64,000 nucleotides of DNA from Paracoccus nototheniae (lineage in GTDB: Bacteria; Pseudomonadota; Alphaproteobacteria; Rhodobacterales; Rhodobacteraceae), in NCBI RefSeq assembly GCF_004335005.1, contig NZ_RQRT01000001.1, positions 147,323 through 211,322 on the forward strand, read 5' to 3'. The notes below the pieces were generated by a model that saw only the letters and a program-made list of their open reading frames with translations, did not search any database and was not told the DNA's origin. Shown here piece by piece: positions 43,309 to 52,764 of this stretch. Each line of letters opens with the position of its first letter. The first letter of the stretch is position 1. Position numbers and translations under genes: made by a program.

Positions 43309-46225
43309 GGACGCGTCCTCCGTCAGGGTCGATGAAATGGGGTGACACCACGCGCAAGGCCACGCTTTGCCCCTGCAGCGGGTTGGCGGCGGTGATCACC
43401 GCGCCCATCCGCGCGGCGCCGTCGTCCAGAAAGCCCAGACCGATGGCCATTCCCAGATGCGGCGAATGACAGGCCGAGGTGATCCAGCCCTGATCCGAGT
43501 CGGTATCCTGCACCGCCCCTTGGGTGAACAGATGCGACCCCGCCACCACCGGATCCGCAGGATCGACGGGCTGCAGGCCGACCAGAACGCGGCGGTCGGC
43601 CACCATCCCCGCGCGCCGCGACATCACCGCGCCAATGCTGTCCTTTTTGCTGCTGACCATGCGGCTTAAGCCCAGCATCTGGGCCGTGGTCTGGCCGTTC
43701 AGCTCGTTGCCCGCCGCATGGCCCTTTTCGATGCGCATGACGCCAAGCGCCTCGGTCCCATAGGGGGTGGCGCCCAGATCCGCGCCAAGGGCCAGCAGCC
43801 CATCCATCAGCGCCGCGCCATAGCGGGCGGGGACGGCGACCTCATAGGCCAGTTCGCCCGAGAAGCTGATGCGGAACAGCCGTGCCCGCAACCCGCCGCA
43901 GACGGTCAGGGGCGCGCAGGCCATGAAGGGAAAGGCCGCATTCGACAGATCGAACCCGTCGACGATGCGCGCCATCAGATCCCGTGCCCTTGCCCCCGCG
44001 ACCGCCAGCTGCGCCCATGCGTCGGTGGTCGAGATCAACTGCACATCCAGATCGGGCCACAGACCCTGGCGGCAGAACTCCATGTGTCGATAGATCGCGC
44101 CCGCATTGGCGGTGGTGGTGGTCACGACGTAATGCGTCTCGGACAGCCGGGCGCAGGTGCCGTCATCCCAGACAAAGCCATCCTCGCGCAGCATCAGCCC
44201 ATAGCGGACCATGCCGACCTTCAGCGAGGCCATGGCATTGGCATAAACCCGGTCCAGAAACGCGCCCGCATCCGCGCCCTGCACGTCGATCTTGCCAAGC
44301 GTGGTCACATCGCAGATGCCCACACCCGCGCGGGTCGCGCGAACCTCCCGGTCCACCGTCTGGCGCCATGTCGTCTCGCCGGGGCGGGGGAAATACTGGG
44401 CGCGCATCCATGGCCCGGCCTCGGTCATGACGGCACCTTGCGCCACGGCCCAATGGTGGGTCGGCGTCAGGCGGCGGGGCCGGAAATGGGCGCCGGTATC
44501 GCCGCCGCCCAGAACCGACAGCGCGACGGGCGTATAGGGCGGGCGAAAGACCGTGGTGCCGGTCGCGGCCATCGGCTGGCCGGTCAGTTCGGCCATCACC
44601 GCGATCGCGGTGACATTGGCGGTCTTGCCCTGATCGGTCGCCATGCCAAGCGTGGTCCAGCGTTTCAGATGCTCGACCGGGCGCATGTTTTCCTGATGGG
44701 CCAGCGCGATATCCTTGACGGTCACGTCATTCTGGAAATCGACCCATGCCCGGCCCTTGCCCGGCACATGCCACAGGGGGTGGGCGCGGGGCGCCTGATC
44801 CTCGGCCCCGGGCAGGTCGGGCAGATGTGCAGCGATCCCCAGATCGGCCAGCGCCGCCACCGCCCCCTGCGCGCCCGAAGCCAGCGCCTGCGCGGTCGAT
44901 CCCTGTCCCGCCGCAGCCCCGACCGGCGTCAGGCCGACAGGTCCGCCCGGACCGGCCAGATAGGCCTGCAGCCCCGCATCCCAGACCGGTCGTCCGCGAT
45001 GATGCGCGGCGATCTGGATGTTGGGGTTCCAGCCCCCCGCGATGCCAAGCGCCCCGCAGTCGATCCAGTCCTGGCCGCCATCGCCCGTGACCTGAACCGC
45101 CCGCAGCCCAAGGCGCCCGCGCGATCCGGTGACATGGCCGCGGATGGTGCGGTAATCGGTCTGCGGCGCATCGGGGCGGGCATCGATCACCGCCGCGATC
45201 TCGACCCCCTTGGCGGCCAGATCGCGGGCGGTGCGGTGGCCATCCTCGTTGGTCGTAAAGATCGCCACGCGTTTGGCTGGCGTCACCGCCCATCGGTTGG
45301 CATAGGCCCGCAGCGCGCCCGACAGCATCATGCCGGGGCGGTCATTATCGGCAAAGGGGATATGCCGCTCGGTCGCGCCCGAGGCCAGGATCGTGCGTTT
45401 CGCGGTAATCCGCCACAGGGTCTGGCGGACGCGGTCGCCGGGGTCGGGCAGGTGGTCCGAGACGCGTTCCACCGCGCCATGGACGCCGTGGTCAAACGCC
45501 CCCCAGACCGTGGTGCGGCGCATCACCCGCAGATTGGGCAGGGTCGCGAATTCCGCCTCCAGCGCCGCGATCCAGTCAGTCGCGGGCCTGTCCAGCGCAT
45601 CGCGTTCGGCCAGCAGGCGCCCGCCAAGGCGGAAATCCTCATCCGCCAGAATGACCTCGGCCCCCGCCCGCGCGGCGGTCAGTGCCGCCGCCAGACCGGC
45701 AGGCCCGCCGCCGATGATCAGCAGATCGGCATGCAGAAACCCCGTGTCATAGGCATCGGGATCGGGCTGCCGCGACAGGCGCCCCAGACCGGCGGCATGG
45801 CGGATCAGCGGCTCGTAGAGCCGTTCCCAGAAGGCGCGCGGCCACATGAACGTCTTGTAATAGAACCCCGCCGCAAAGACCGGCGCCAGCAGGTCGTTCA
45901 CCGCCATCAGATCGAAGGACAGCGACCCCACGCGGTTCTGGCTGGTGGCCTGCAACCCGTCGAACAGCTCGGCCACGGTGGCGCGTGTGTTGGGTTCCTG
46001 CCGCGCACCCCGGCCCAGCTGGACCAGCGCATTCGGTTCCTCGGAACCGGCGGACAGGACGCCGCGCGGGCGGTGATATTTAAAGCTGCGGCCCATCAGC
46101 CGCACGTCATGGGCCAGCAAGGCCGAGGCCAGCGTGTCGCCCGGATGCCCGTCAAAGGTCTTGCCGTCGAAGCGGAAGGACAGGCTGTGGCTGCGGTCGA
46201 TCAGACCGCCTGTCAGCCGGCTCAT
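43301..46225 (-). CDS. soxA: Sarcosine oxidase alpha subunit
   Basis: This 974-aa subunit has an N-terminal ferredoxin-like domain (FRFDGKTFDGHPGDTLASAL). An NAD-binding Rossmann domain follows (IIGGGPAGLAAALTAARAGA, near 165-185), and a C-terminal aminomethyltransferase/GcvT-like domain from about 590 transfers the methyl carbon to THF. The start at 46225 overlaps the soxD stop by 4 bp; the open frame extends 111 bp further within soxD. The length fits SoxA (about 965-1000). With SoxB it oxidises sarcosine to glycine, producing 5,10-methylene-THF and H2O2. Confidence 0.93.
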   Translation of the reverse strand: MSRLTGGLIDRSHSLSFRFDGKTFDGHPGDTLASALLAHDVRLMGRSFKYHRPRGVLSAGSEEPNALVQLGRGARQEPNTRATVAELFDGLQATSQNRVGSLSFDLMAVNDLLAPVFAAGFYYKTFMWPRAFWERLYEPLIRHAAGLGRLSRQPDPDAYDTGFLHADLLIIGGGPAGLAAALTAARAGAEVILADEDFRLGGRLLAERDALDRPATDWIAALEAEFATLPNLRVMRRTTVWGAFDHGVHGAVERVSDHLPDPGDRVRQTLWRITAKRTILASGATERHIPFADNDRPGMMLSGALRAYANRWAVTPAKRVAIFTTNEDGHRTARDLAAKGVEIAAVIDARPDAPQTDYRTIRGHVTGSRGRLGLRAVQVTGDGGQDWIDCGALGIAGGWNPNIQIAAHHRGRPVWDAGLQAYLAGPGGPVGLTPVGAAAGQGSTAQALASGAQGAVAALADLGIAAHLPDLPGAEDQAPRAHPLWHVPGKGRAWVDFQNDVTVKDIALAHQENMRPVEHLKRWTTLGMATDQGKTANVTAIAVMAELTGQPMAATGTTVFRPPYTPVALSVLGGGDTGAHFRPRRLTPTHHWAVAQGAVMTEAGPWMRAQYFPRPGETTWRQTVDREVRATRAGVGICDVTTLGKIDVQGADAGAFLDRVYANAMASLKVGMVRYGLMLREDGFVWDDGTCARLSETHYVVTTTTANAGAIYRHMEFCRQGLWPDLDVQLISTTDAWAQLAVAGARARDLMARIVDGFDLSNAAFPFMACAPLTVCGGLRARLFRISFSGELAYEVAVPARYGAALMDGLLALGADLGATPYGTEALGVMRIEKGHAAGNELNGQTTAQMLGLSRMVSSKKDSIGAVMSRRAGMVADRRVLVGLQPVDPADPVVAGSHLFTQGAVQDTDSDQGWITSACHSPHLGMAIGLGFLDDGAARMGAVITAANPLQGQSVALRVVSPHFIDPDGGRVRD

Positions 46226-46503
46226 GCGGCACCGCCCCGTGCGACGTCGCGGGCCAGTTCTGCGCCCAGAACCTCGTGCGTGACGGTGTTGCGGGTCACC
46301 ACCAGCCAGCTGCGGTCGCCCTGTTCGTGAAACCACAGCTCTCGATGTACGCCTGCCGGATTGTCGCGCAGATGGACATAATCGTGAAACCGCGCGGCGG
46401 CATCAGACGCCATGCCGTCGGGCCGGTCCAGCAGGGATGCATCGCCCAGACAGGTGAATTCGGATGCGTCGCGCAGGCCCAGAAGGGGGTGGGGGATCAG
46501 CAT
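46222..46503 (-). CDS. soxD: Sarcosine oxidase delta subunit lacking the zinc cysteines
   Basis: This 93-aa delta subunit starts MLIPHPLLGLRDASEFTCLG. Characterised SoxD proteins bind zinc through a CPxCG motif at the N-terminus plus a His and a Cys further on. Here the CPxC position reads HPLL, and the later Cys is Asp in WFHEQGDRSW; only the His is kept. The size, position between soxB and soxA and the RNTVTHEV segment still identify it. It is 10 bp after soxB and overlaps soxA by 4 bp. Confidence 0.85.
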   Translation of the reverse strand: MLIPHPLLGLRDASEFTCLGDASLLDRPDGMASDAAARFHDYVHLRDNPAGVHRELWFHEQGDRSWLVVTRNTVTHEVLGAELARDVARGGAA

Positions 46504-46513
46504 GTCATGGCCC

Positions 46514-47791
46514 TCAATGCAGGTTGGGCGTGGCGCCCACGCCCTTTTCGTCGATGGGAAGCCCGCGTTCGAACCGGTCCAGACGCATCGCGCGCGCGGT
46601 CGGATGCGGGGTGTCGGTGGCCAGAAGATGCGCAAAGGCATAGCCGCTGGCGGGCGTGGCCTTGAACCCGCCATAGCACCAGCCCGCGTTCAGATAGAGG
46701 CCCGCGACCGGCGTGCGGTCGATGATCGGGCTGCCATCCATCGACATGTCCATGATGCCGCCCCAGATCCGCAGCAGCCGCGCCCGCCCGATCATCGGCA
46801 TCAGCGCCATGCCGCCCTGGGCCACATCCTCGATCACCGCCAGATTGCCGCGTTGGGCATAAGAGTTGTAGCCGTCGATATCGCCGCCAAAGACCAGCCC
46901 GCCCTTGTCGGACTGGCTGACATAGAAATGCCCGGCGCCAAAGGTGATCACGCCGTCGATCACCGGCTTCAACCCCTCGGTCACAAAGGCCTGCAACACA
47001 TGGCTTTCGATCGGCAGCCGCATGCCCGCCTGTGCCATTACCCGGCTGGTCGATCCCGCGACCGCCACGCCGACCTTGCCCGCCGCGATATAGCCGCGCG
47101 AGGTCTCGACCCCCCGGATCTGCCCGTTATCGATGCGAAATCCGGTGACCTCGCAATTCTGGATCAGATCGACCCCGGCCAGATCGGCCCCGCGCGCATA
47201 GCCCCAGGCCACCCCGTCATGGCGCGCGGTTCCGCCCCGGCGCTGCAACAGCCCGCCCTTGATCGGAAAGCGGGCATTGTCGAAATTCAGCCACGGATAC
47301 ATGCGGCGGACCTGATCCTGATCCAGCAGTTCCGCATCGGCCCCCGACAGGATCGCGGCATTGCCCCGCCTGCGATAGGCGTCGCGCTGGCCGTCGCTGT
47401 GAAACAGGTTCAGCACCCCGCGCTGGCTGATCATCGCGTTGAAGTTCAGCTCTTGTTCCAGCCCTTCCCAAAGCTTCATCGAAAACTCGTAGAAGGGCTG
47501 ATTGCCGGGCAGGCCGTAATTCGATCGGATGATCGTCGTGTTGCGCCCGATATTGCCCGACCCCAGCCAGCTTTTTTCCAGCACCGCGATGCGCGCCTGC
47601 CTGAAGGTCCGCGCCAGATAATAGGCCGTCGCCAGCCCATGCCCGCCACCGCCGGCGATGACATAATCATAGGTCGGCTGTGGATCGGGATTGCGCCACA
47701 GGGGCCGCCAGCCCCGATGCCCCGTCAGCGCCTGCCCGATGACCTTGAAGCCTGAATATCGCACCCGCTGCCCGCCCTGATTCTGATGCAT
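46514..47791 (-). CDS. soxB: Sarcosine oxidase beta subunit
   Basis: This 425-aa flavoprotein subunit holds the FAD site (dinucleotide motif VIAGGGGHGLATAYYLA near residues 44-60). The site of covalent FMN attachment on its interface is the His in RRGGTARHDGVAWGYARG. The C-terminal GWCYGGFKATPASGYAFAHL closes the FAD pocket. It is the first gene of soxB-soxD-soxA-soxG and is divergent from the AraC-type regulator. Confidence 0.94.
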   Translation of the reverse strand: MHQNQGGQRVRYSGFKVIGQALTGHRGWRPLWRNPDPQPTYDYVIAGGGGHGLATAYYLARTFRQARIAVLEKSWLGSGNIGRNTTIIRSNYGLPGNQPFYEFSMKLWEGLEQELNFNAMISQRGVLNLFHSDGQRDAYRRRGNAAILSGADAELLDQDQVRRMYPWLNFDNARFPIKGGLLQRRGGTARHDGVAWGYARGADLAGVDLIQNCEVTGFRIDNGQIRGVETSRGYIAAGKVGVAVAGSTSRVMAQAGMRLPIESHVLQAFVTEGLKPVIDGVITFGAGHFYVSQSDKGGLVFGGDIDGYNSYAQRGNLAVIEDVAQGGMALMPMIGRARLLRIWGGIMDMSMDGSPIIDRTPVAGLYLNAGWCYGGFKATPASGYAFAHLLATDTPHPTARAMRLDRFERGLPIDEKGVGATPNLH

Positions 47792-47830
47792 ATCGGCAAA
47801 GGCTAGGCGATTGCGGGTGCGCCTATTTGC

Positions 47831-47846
47831 CCAATACGGACATTGG
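47831..47846. promoter_or_regulatory. Inverted repeat between soxB and the AraC-type gene
   Basis: CCAAT-ACGGAC-ATTGG lies in the 116-bp divergent gap. It is a candidate binding site for the adjacent regulator or part of the soxB promoter; no consensus was matched. Confidence 0.3.
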
Positions 47847-47907
47847 ATTGCATATCCCGGCCATCATGGTCAGAATATCTCTGGCAGGGCGAACAAGGGG
47901 CCGGACA

Positions 47908-48876
47908 ATGCTGACGATCGGTTTCGTGCTGGTGCCCGATTATTCGCTGATGTCGCTGGCCGCCGCGGTCGAGCCGTTGCGGGCCGCGAATTTTCTGGCC
48001 GGGCGGGTGCTGTACCGGATGGTGTTTCTGACGCCTGACGGAGGGTTCGCGGCCTCGACCTCGGGCGGGGGGTTCGACAGCCAGCCGCTGTCACAGGCCG
48101 GGCCGCTGGATCTGGCGCTGGTCGTGGCCGGGGGCAATCCGCTGCAATATCACGATGCCGGGTTGGCGCGCGGCTTGCGCAGGCTGGCGGCGCGGCGGGT
48201 GGCGCTTGGCGGGATTTCGGGCGGGGCGGCGATTCTGGCGCGATTGGGTCTGATGGTCGGGCGGCGCTTTACGCTGCACTGGGCGCATATCGAGGCTTTG
48301 GCCGAACTGATGCCCGACCTGCTGATCGAACGCGCGCTGTATGTGATCGACCGCGACCGGCAAAGCTGTGCGGGCGGGATCGCCGCGCTGGACATGATGT
48401 GCGCCATCATCGCCCGCGATCACGGCGCGGCATTTGCGCGCCAGGTTGCCGACTGGTTCATCCACACCCGCCCGCGTCTGGCCGACGAGCCGCAGCTGAT
48501 GCCCGTCGCCGAACGGCTGGATCTGCACGACCCGCGCCTGAGCCGCGCGGTCGATCTGATGTTCAGCCATCTGGCCCAGCCCCTGTCGCCCGGCCAGATC
48601 GCCACGCAGGTCGGCTGCAGCACCCGCCAGTTGCAGCGGCTGTTCCGGGCCGAACTGGGCCGGACCCTCAGCGATCATTACCGCGAGATGCGGCTGGTCC
48701 GGGCCGATGCGCTGGTGACCCAGACCGGGCTGTCCATGCTGGAGATCGCGCAGGTCACCGGCTTTGCCGGGGCGGCGCATTTCTCGCGCCTTTATGCGGC
48801 GCGGTTCGGGCTGCCTCCGGCGCGACGGCGCCATGCCCTGCGTGCCGGGTCCGCGGGGGGCCGCGCCGGGCGCTGA
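47908..48876 (+). CDS. GlxA-family AraC-type regulator (GbdR-like)
   Basis: This 322-aa protein has an N-terminal DJ-1/PfpI-like amidotransferase domain (about 1-190, LTIGFVLVPDYSLMSLAAAVEPLR). Two AraC helix-turn-helix motifs follow at about 225-310 (LSPGQIATQVGCSTRQLQRLF, then QVTGFAGAAHFSRLYAARFG). The same layout occurs in GbdR, SouR and CdhR, which control glycine betaine, sarcosine and carnitine catabolism in Pseudomonas. Divergence from soxBDAG makes regulation of sarcosine oxidation the likely role. The ATG at 47908 follows AAGGGG; earlier in-frame ATGs lie in the promoter region. Confidence 0.87.
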   Translation: MLTIGFVLVPDYSLMSLAAAVEPLRAANFLAGRVLYRMVFLTPDGGFAASTSGGGFDSQPLSQAGPLDLALVVAGGNPLQYHDAGLARGLRRLAARRVALGGISGGAAILARLGLMVGRRFTLHWAHIEALAELMPDLLIERALYVIDRDRQSCAGGIAALDMMCAIIARDHGAAFARQVADWFIHTRPRLADEPQLMPVAERLDLHDPRLSRAVDLMFSHLAQPLSPGQIATQVGCSTRQLQRLFRAELGRTLSDHYREMRLVRADALVTQTGLSMLEIAQVTGFAGAAHFSRLYAARFGLPPARRRHALRAGSAGGRAGR

Positions 48877-48894
48877 CCGGGATCGGGGTCAGCG

Positions 48895-48915
48895 GGCTTG
48901 GTGGTGACCCAAGCC
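48895..48915. terminator. Hairpin between convergent regulator and ABC operon
   Basis: GGCTTGG (48895-48901) and CCAAGCC (48909-48915) form a 7-bp stem with a 7-nt loop in the 43-bp convergent gap, consistent with a shared terminator for both transcripts. Confidence 0.5.
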
Positions 48916-48919
48916 TGCC

Positions 48920-50002
48920 TCAGGCGCGGGCAAAGACGTGGGCATCCTCGGCCTGCCAATGGACATGCAGGCGGTCGCCGCGCCGGACCTGTCCCAGCAT
49001 CGGATGGCCGAAATTCAGCCGCACGCCGAGCGCCTCTCCCCACCCGGTGCGGGCGCTGACGGTGCTGCTGTTGCCAAGAAAGGTCACATCCTCGACCGTC
49101 ACGGGCAGCGAGGCGCCATCCGGACCCGCCGTGGCGGACAGCCCGATCCGTTCGGGACGCAGCATCAGATCGGCCGCCCCGCCGATCCGGCCCGCGCCAT
49201 GCATGGGCAGGCCAGTCAGCACGGTCCCATCGGCAAAGCGCATGGCGGCCCCGTCGCCTGCGACCTGCAGCAACCGACCGCCCAGAAAGGCGCTGTCGCC
49301 CACGAAATCGGCGACAAATCGGGTGGCGGGGCTGGCGTAAAGCTGTGGCCCGGTGCCGACCTGTTCGATCCGGCCCTGATTGAAGACGGCGATGCGGTCG
49401 GACAGGCGCAACGCCTCTTCCTGATCATGGGTGACGTACAGGATGGTGACGCCGGTTTCCTGATGGATGCGGCGGATCTCGTGCTGAATCTCCTCGCGCA
49501 GCTTCTTGTCCAGCGCCGACAGCGGCTCGTCCATCAGCAGGACGGGCGGGTCATAGACCAGCGCCCGGGCCAGTGCGACGCGTTGCTGCTGACCGCCCGA
49601 CATCCTGGCGGGCATGCGATCGCCGAACCCGTCCAACCGCACCAGTGCCAGCGCGCGGCGGACCTTGTCATCGATATCAGCGCGGTTCATGCGGCGCACG
49701 CGCAGGGGAAAGGCGATGTTTTCGGCCACGCTCAGATGCGGGAACAGGGTATAGCGCTGGAACACCATGCCGATATTGCGCTTGTGCGACGGCGTGTTCA
49801 GGATCGATTGCCCGCGCAGGGTAATGTCGCCTGCCGTCGGATCCTGAAACCCCGCCACGATATACAGCGTCGTCGATTTCCCTGACCCCGAAGGGCCCAG
49901 AAAGGTCATGAATTCGCCCTGTTCGATGGTCAGCTGAACATGGTCGGTGGCGATGACCGTGCCGAATGTCTTTCGGATGCCGTCGATATGCAGATAGCTC
50001 AT
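48920..50002 (-). CDS. Polyamine-type ABC transporter ATP-binding protein (PotA-like)
   Basis: This 360-aa ATPase has Walker A GPSGSGKST, signature MSGGQQQRVAL, Walker B LLMDEPLSALD and His in VTHDQEEAL. A C-terminal TOBE domain (about 280-355) is typical of the PotA/spermidine-putrescine group. The start at 50002 overlaps the upstream permease stop (ATGA); the open frame continues into that gene in another reading phase and is ignored. It is the last gene of the eight-gene operon. Confidence 0.9.
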   Translation of the reverse strand: MSYLHIDGIRKTFGTVIATDHVQLTIEQGEFMTFLGPSGSGKSTTLYIVAGFQDPTAGDITLRGQSILNTPSHKRNIGMVFQRYTLFPHLSVAENIAFPLRVRRMNRADIDDKVRRALALVRLDGFGDRMPARMSGGQQQRVALARALVYDPPVLLMDEPLSALDKKLREEIQHEIRRIHQETGVTILYVTHDQEEALRLSDRIAVFNQGRIEQVGTGPQLYASPATRFVADFVGDSAFLGGRLLQVAGDGAAMRFADGTVLTGLPMHGAGRIGGAADLMLRPERIGLSATAGPDGASLPVTVEDVTFLGNSSTVSARTGWGEALGVRLNFGHPMLGQVRRGDRLHVHWQAEDAHVFARA

Positions 50003-50799
50003 CTGGATTTGCCTTTGCGGATCAGGGCGGCGGCGATCATCAAGACGATGGTCAGCCCCACCAGAAGGGTCGAGGCGGCGGCGATCACCGGCGTCAGATC
50101 CTGACGCAGCGTGGTCCAGACCCGCACCGGCAGGGTCTGCAGCGTGGGCGAGGCCATGAAGATCGCCAGCACCACCTCGTCCCAGGAGATCAGGAAGGAA
50201 AAGATCGCCGCTGAAAAGACCCCGTGACTGATGGCGGGCAGGGTGACGCGGAACCGCGCCTGCCACGGATGGGCACCGCAGAGGATCGCGGCATCCTCGA
50301 TCGCGGGGTCAAAGGTTTCCAGTGCGCCGGTGATGGCGATGATGGAAAAAGGCAGGGCGACGATCAGATGCGCGGCGACAAAGCCCACGAAGGTGCCGTT
50401 CAGCCCGATGCGCAGAAAGAACGCGTAAAGCGCCACCGCAAGGATGACCACGGGCAGGATCATCGGCGTCAGAAAGAATGCCCGCAGCACCGCGCGGCCC
50501 CGGAACTGACCCCGCACCAGCGCAAAGGATGCCAGCAGCCCCAGAATGACCGACAGCACCATCACCACCAGCGCAATCCGCGCCGAGGTCCAGGCCGCCT
50601 GCAGCCAGCGCGGATCGGCGAACAGGTCGTGATACCAGCGCAGGGTCCAGCCGAACGGCGGAAAGATCAGCCAGCGGCTGTCGCCAAAGGACAGCGCCAC
50701 GATGAAGACGATCGGCAACAGCAGAAACAGCGCCATCAGCACCGCGATGATCCCCAGCACCCACCGCCACGCGCCCAGCTTGTCGAAATTCATCAGCAT
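49999..50799 (-). CDS. ABC transporter permease (PotC-like)
   Basis: This 266-aa membrane protein has six helices, starting MLMNFDKLGAWRWVLG. The EAA loop is AILCGAHPWQARFRVTLPAI, of the PotC/PotI class. The start overlaps the previous permease stop by one base (TGATG) and the stop overlaps the ATPase start. It pairs with the PotB-like permease to import the substrate of the linked catabolic genes. Confidence 0.9.
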   Translation of the reverse strand: MLMNFDKLGAWRWVLGIIAVLMALFLLLPIVFIVALSFGDSRWLIFPPFGWTLRWYHDLFADPRWLQAAWTSARIALVVMVLSVILGLLASFALVRGQFRGRAVLRAFFLTPMILPVVILAVALYAFFLRIGLNGTFVGFVAAHLIVALPFSIIAITGALETFDPAIEDAAILCGAHPWQARFRVTLPAISHGVFSAAIFSFLISWDEVVLAIFMASPTLQTLPVRVWTTLRQDLTPVIAAASTLLVGLTIVLMIAAALIRKGKSR

Positions 50800-51635
50800 C
50801 AGGCGGTCCTTTCCGCGAACAGGCGCAGTTGCAGCGCGTAAAGGATCAGCGTCGCGACCAGCAGGATGAACGCCGCCGCAGCCCCCATGCCCCAGTTCCC
50901 AAGGCTTTGAACCTGTTGCACGATCAGTTCCGCCAGCATCATGTTCGCGGTGCCGCCCAGCAGCGCGGGCGTGACGAAATAGCCAAGCGACATGACAAAG
51001 ACCATCAGCCCCCCCGACGCTGCGCCGGGTGCCGCCAGCGGCAGCAGCACCCGGCGCAGCGCCTGCCCCTTGCTGGCGCCGCACAAGGCCGCCGCCTGCA
51101 GGATCGCCGGGTCGATCTTGCGGATCACCCCGTATAGCGGCAGGATCATGAAGGGCAGCATGATATAGACCATGCCGATCGTCACCCCGATCAGGTTGTT
51201 GGTCAGCTGCAGCGGCTGGTCGATGATGCCCGCCCCCATCAGCATCCGGTTGATCAGCCCGGTCTGTTGCAGCAGAACCATCCAGGCATAGGTGCGGGCC
51301 AGCAGGTTCGTCCACATCGACAGCAGGATGACCGCGAACAGCGCGCCCGCCATGCGCGGGCCGATGATCGCCAGCAGCCATGCGACCGGAAAGGCGATCA
51401 GCGCCGTCACCAGCGTCACCGTGCCCGACACCAGAAACGTGTTCACGAAGATCCGCAGATAGGTGGCCTGACCCAGCAGCGCCTGATAGTTCTGCAGGCC
51501 CGGCTGCGGCTCGGTCACCGACCGGGTCAGTAGCATCGTGACCGGCACGACGAAAAAGGCCAAGAGCAGCACCAGCGCGGGCAGCGCCAGCCCAAGGCCG
51601 GATCTGCGAAGGGCGGGCATCAAACGGGACAGCAT
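50799..51635 (-). CDS. ABC transporter permease (PotB-like)
   Basis: This 278-aa permease has six hydrophobic helices, starting MLSRLMPALRRSGLGLALPAL. The EAA loop is ALCGASKGQALRRVLLPLAAPG. The ATG at 51635 has AAAGGTG upstream; the open frame continues into the binding-protein gene and is ignored. It lies 59 bp after the binding-protein gene and overlaps the next permease by one base. Confidence 0.9.
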   Translation of the reverse strand: MLSRLMPALRRSGLGLALPALVLLLAFFVVPVTMLLTRSVTEPQPGLQNYQALLGQATYLRIFVNTFLVSGTVTLVTALIAFPVAWLLAIIGPRMAGALFAVILLSMWTNLLARTYAWMVLLQQTGLINRMLMGAGIIDQPLQLTNNLIGVTIGMVYIMLPFMILPLYGVIRKIDPAILQAAALCGASKGQALRRVLLPLAAPGAASGGLMVFVMSLGYFVTPALLGGTANMMLAELIVQQVQSLGNWGMGAAAAFILLVATLILYALQLRLFAERTA

Positions 51636-51694
51636 CGGATCACCTTTCCGTCGCGGCGGGGACCGGGGCGACAGGATCGCGCCCCGGATCGCGG

Positions 51695-52705
51695 TCACTG
51701 GGCCTGCCAAGCATACCAGCGGTTGCCGATCTCGTCGCGGTTGGCCGCCCAATAGGCCATGTCGGCATTCACCTGCAGGGCGGTCTGCGCATCGGGCAGG
51801 GTGGCGCGCAGATCCGCCTCCATCAGATCGGCCGAGCCTGTATTGATGGGCGCATAGCCGGTGGCGGCGGCAAAGCCCGCCTGTGCCTCGGCCCCCGTGG
51901 CCTGCGCGATAAAGGCCATCGCGGCGTCGCGGTTGGGCGCGCCCTTGGGCACGACCAGCGCATCGGCGGCGGTGATGTTGTGATCCCAGCTGATCCCCAC
52001 AGGCATCCCGTCCGCCTGCAGCGCCGCCAGACGTCCGTTCCAGAACAGCCCGATCGGCGCCTCGCCCGAGGCCAGCAATTGCTGGCTTTGCGCGCCGCCC
52101 TCCCACCAGATGATGGAGGATTTGATCCTGTCCAGTTTTGCGAAGGCGCGGTCCAGATCCAGCGGATACAACGCGTCCGCCGCGACGCCATCGGCCAGCA
52201 GCGCGGCCTCGATCACGCCGGGGGCCGACCATTTGTAAAAGGTGCGGCTGCCGGGGAATTTCTCGGTGTCGAACAGATCGGCCAGCGTGGCGGGCTGGTC
52301 GCCCGAGAACTGCGCCGGGTTCCAGCCCAGCACAAAGGAATAATAGAACGAGCCGACCGCGTAATCGGACACAAAGCGCGGGTCCAGCGCGTCGCGGTCG
52401 ATCACGTCGAAATCCAGCGGCTCCAGCAGGCCTGCATCGCCTGCCTGCAGGGCCCAGTCATATTCGACATCGACCACGTCCCAGTTGGTGGCGCCCGCCT
52501 CGACCATGGCGCGGATCTTGCCGTAATCGGTGGGGCCGTCCTGCACCACGGCCGTGCCAGAGCTTTCGGTAAAGGGCGCGGCCCAGTGTTCGGCCTGCGC
52601 ATCCTGCGTCGTGCCCCCCCAAGAGGTAAACACCATCTGCTGCGCGCTTGCCGGAACGGCCAGCGCCGAGGTCAGGGCCAATACAGCCAAGGCTTTGAGG
52701 GTCAT
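51695..52705 (-). CDS. ABC transporter substrate-binding protein (PotD/PotF-like)
   Basis: This 336-aa periplasmic receptor has a signal peptide of about 20 residues (MTLKALAVLALTSALAVP, cleavage after ASA). The mature chain starts QQMVFTSWGGTTQDAQAEHW, matching the spermidine/putrescine-binding fold. The region around YDWALQAGDAGLLEPLDFDV and WEGGAQSQQLLASGEAPIG also fits. The ligand should be a cationic or nitrogenous small molecule, but which one cannot be read. It follows the aldehyde dehydrogenase gene by 59 bp. Confidence 0.88.
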   Translation of the reverse strand: MTLKALAVLALTSALAVPASAQQMVFTSWGGTTQDAQAEHWAAPFTESSGTAVVQDGPTDYGKIRAMVEAGATNWDVVDVEYDWALQAGDAGLLEPLDFDVIDRDALDPRFVSDYAVGSFYYSFVLGWNPAQFSGDQPATLADLFDTEKFPGSRTFYKWSAPGVIEAALLADGVAADALYPLDLDRAFAKLDRIKSSIIWWEGGAQSQQLLASGEAPIGLFWNGRLAALQADGMPVGISWDHNITAADALVVPKGAPNRDAAMAFIAQATGAEAQAGFAAATGYAPINTGSADLMEADLRATLPDAQTALQVNADMAYWAANRDEIGNRWYAWQAQ

Positions 52706-52764
52706 TGTCGAGAACTCCGCTGTTGAGGGGGGGTGCTGCCGTGGCCTGCGATGGGCCGCGGTCG

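Noticed and set aside
43718..46330. 870-codon open frame on the plus strand opposite soxA
   Set aside because: It is the antisense shadow of sarcosine oxidase alpha; the composition is unnatural and there is no ribosome-binding site or motif.
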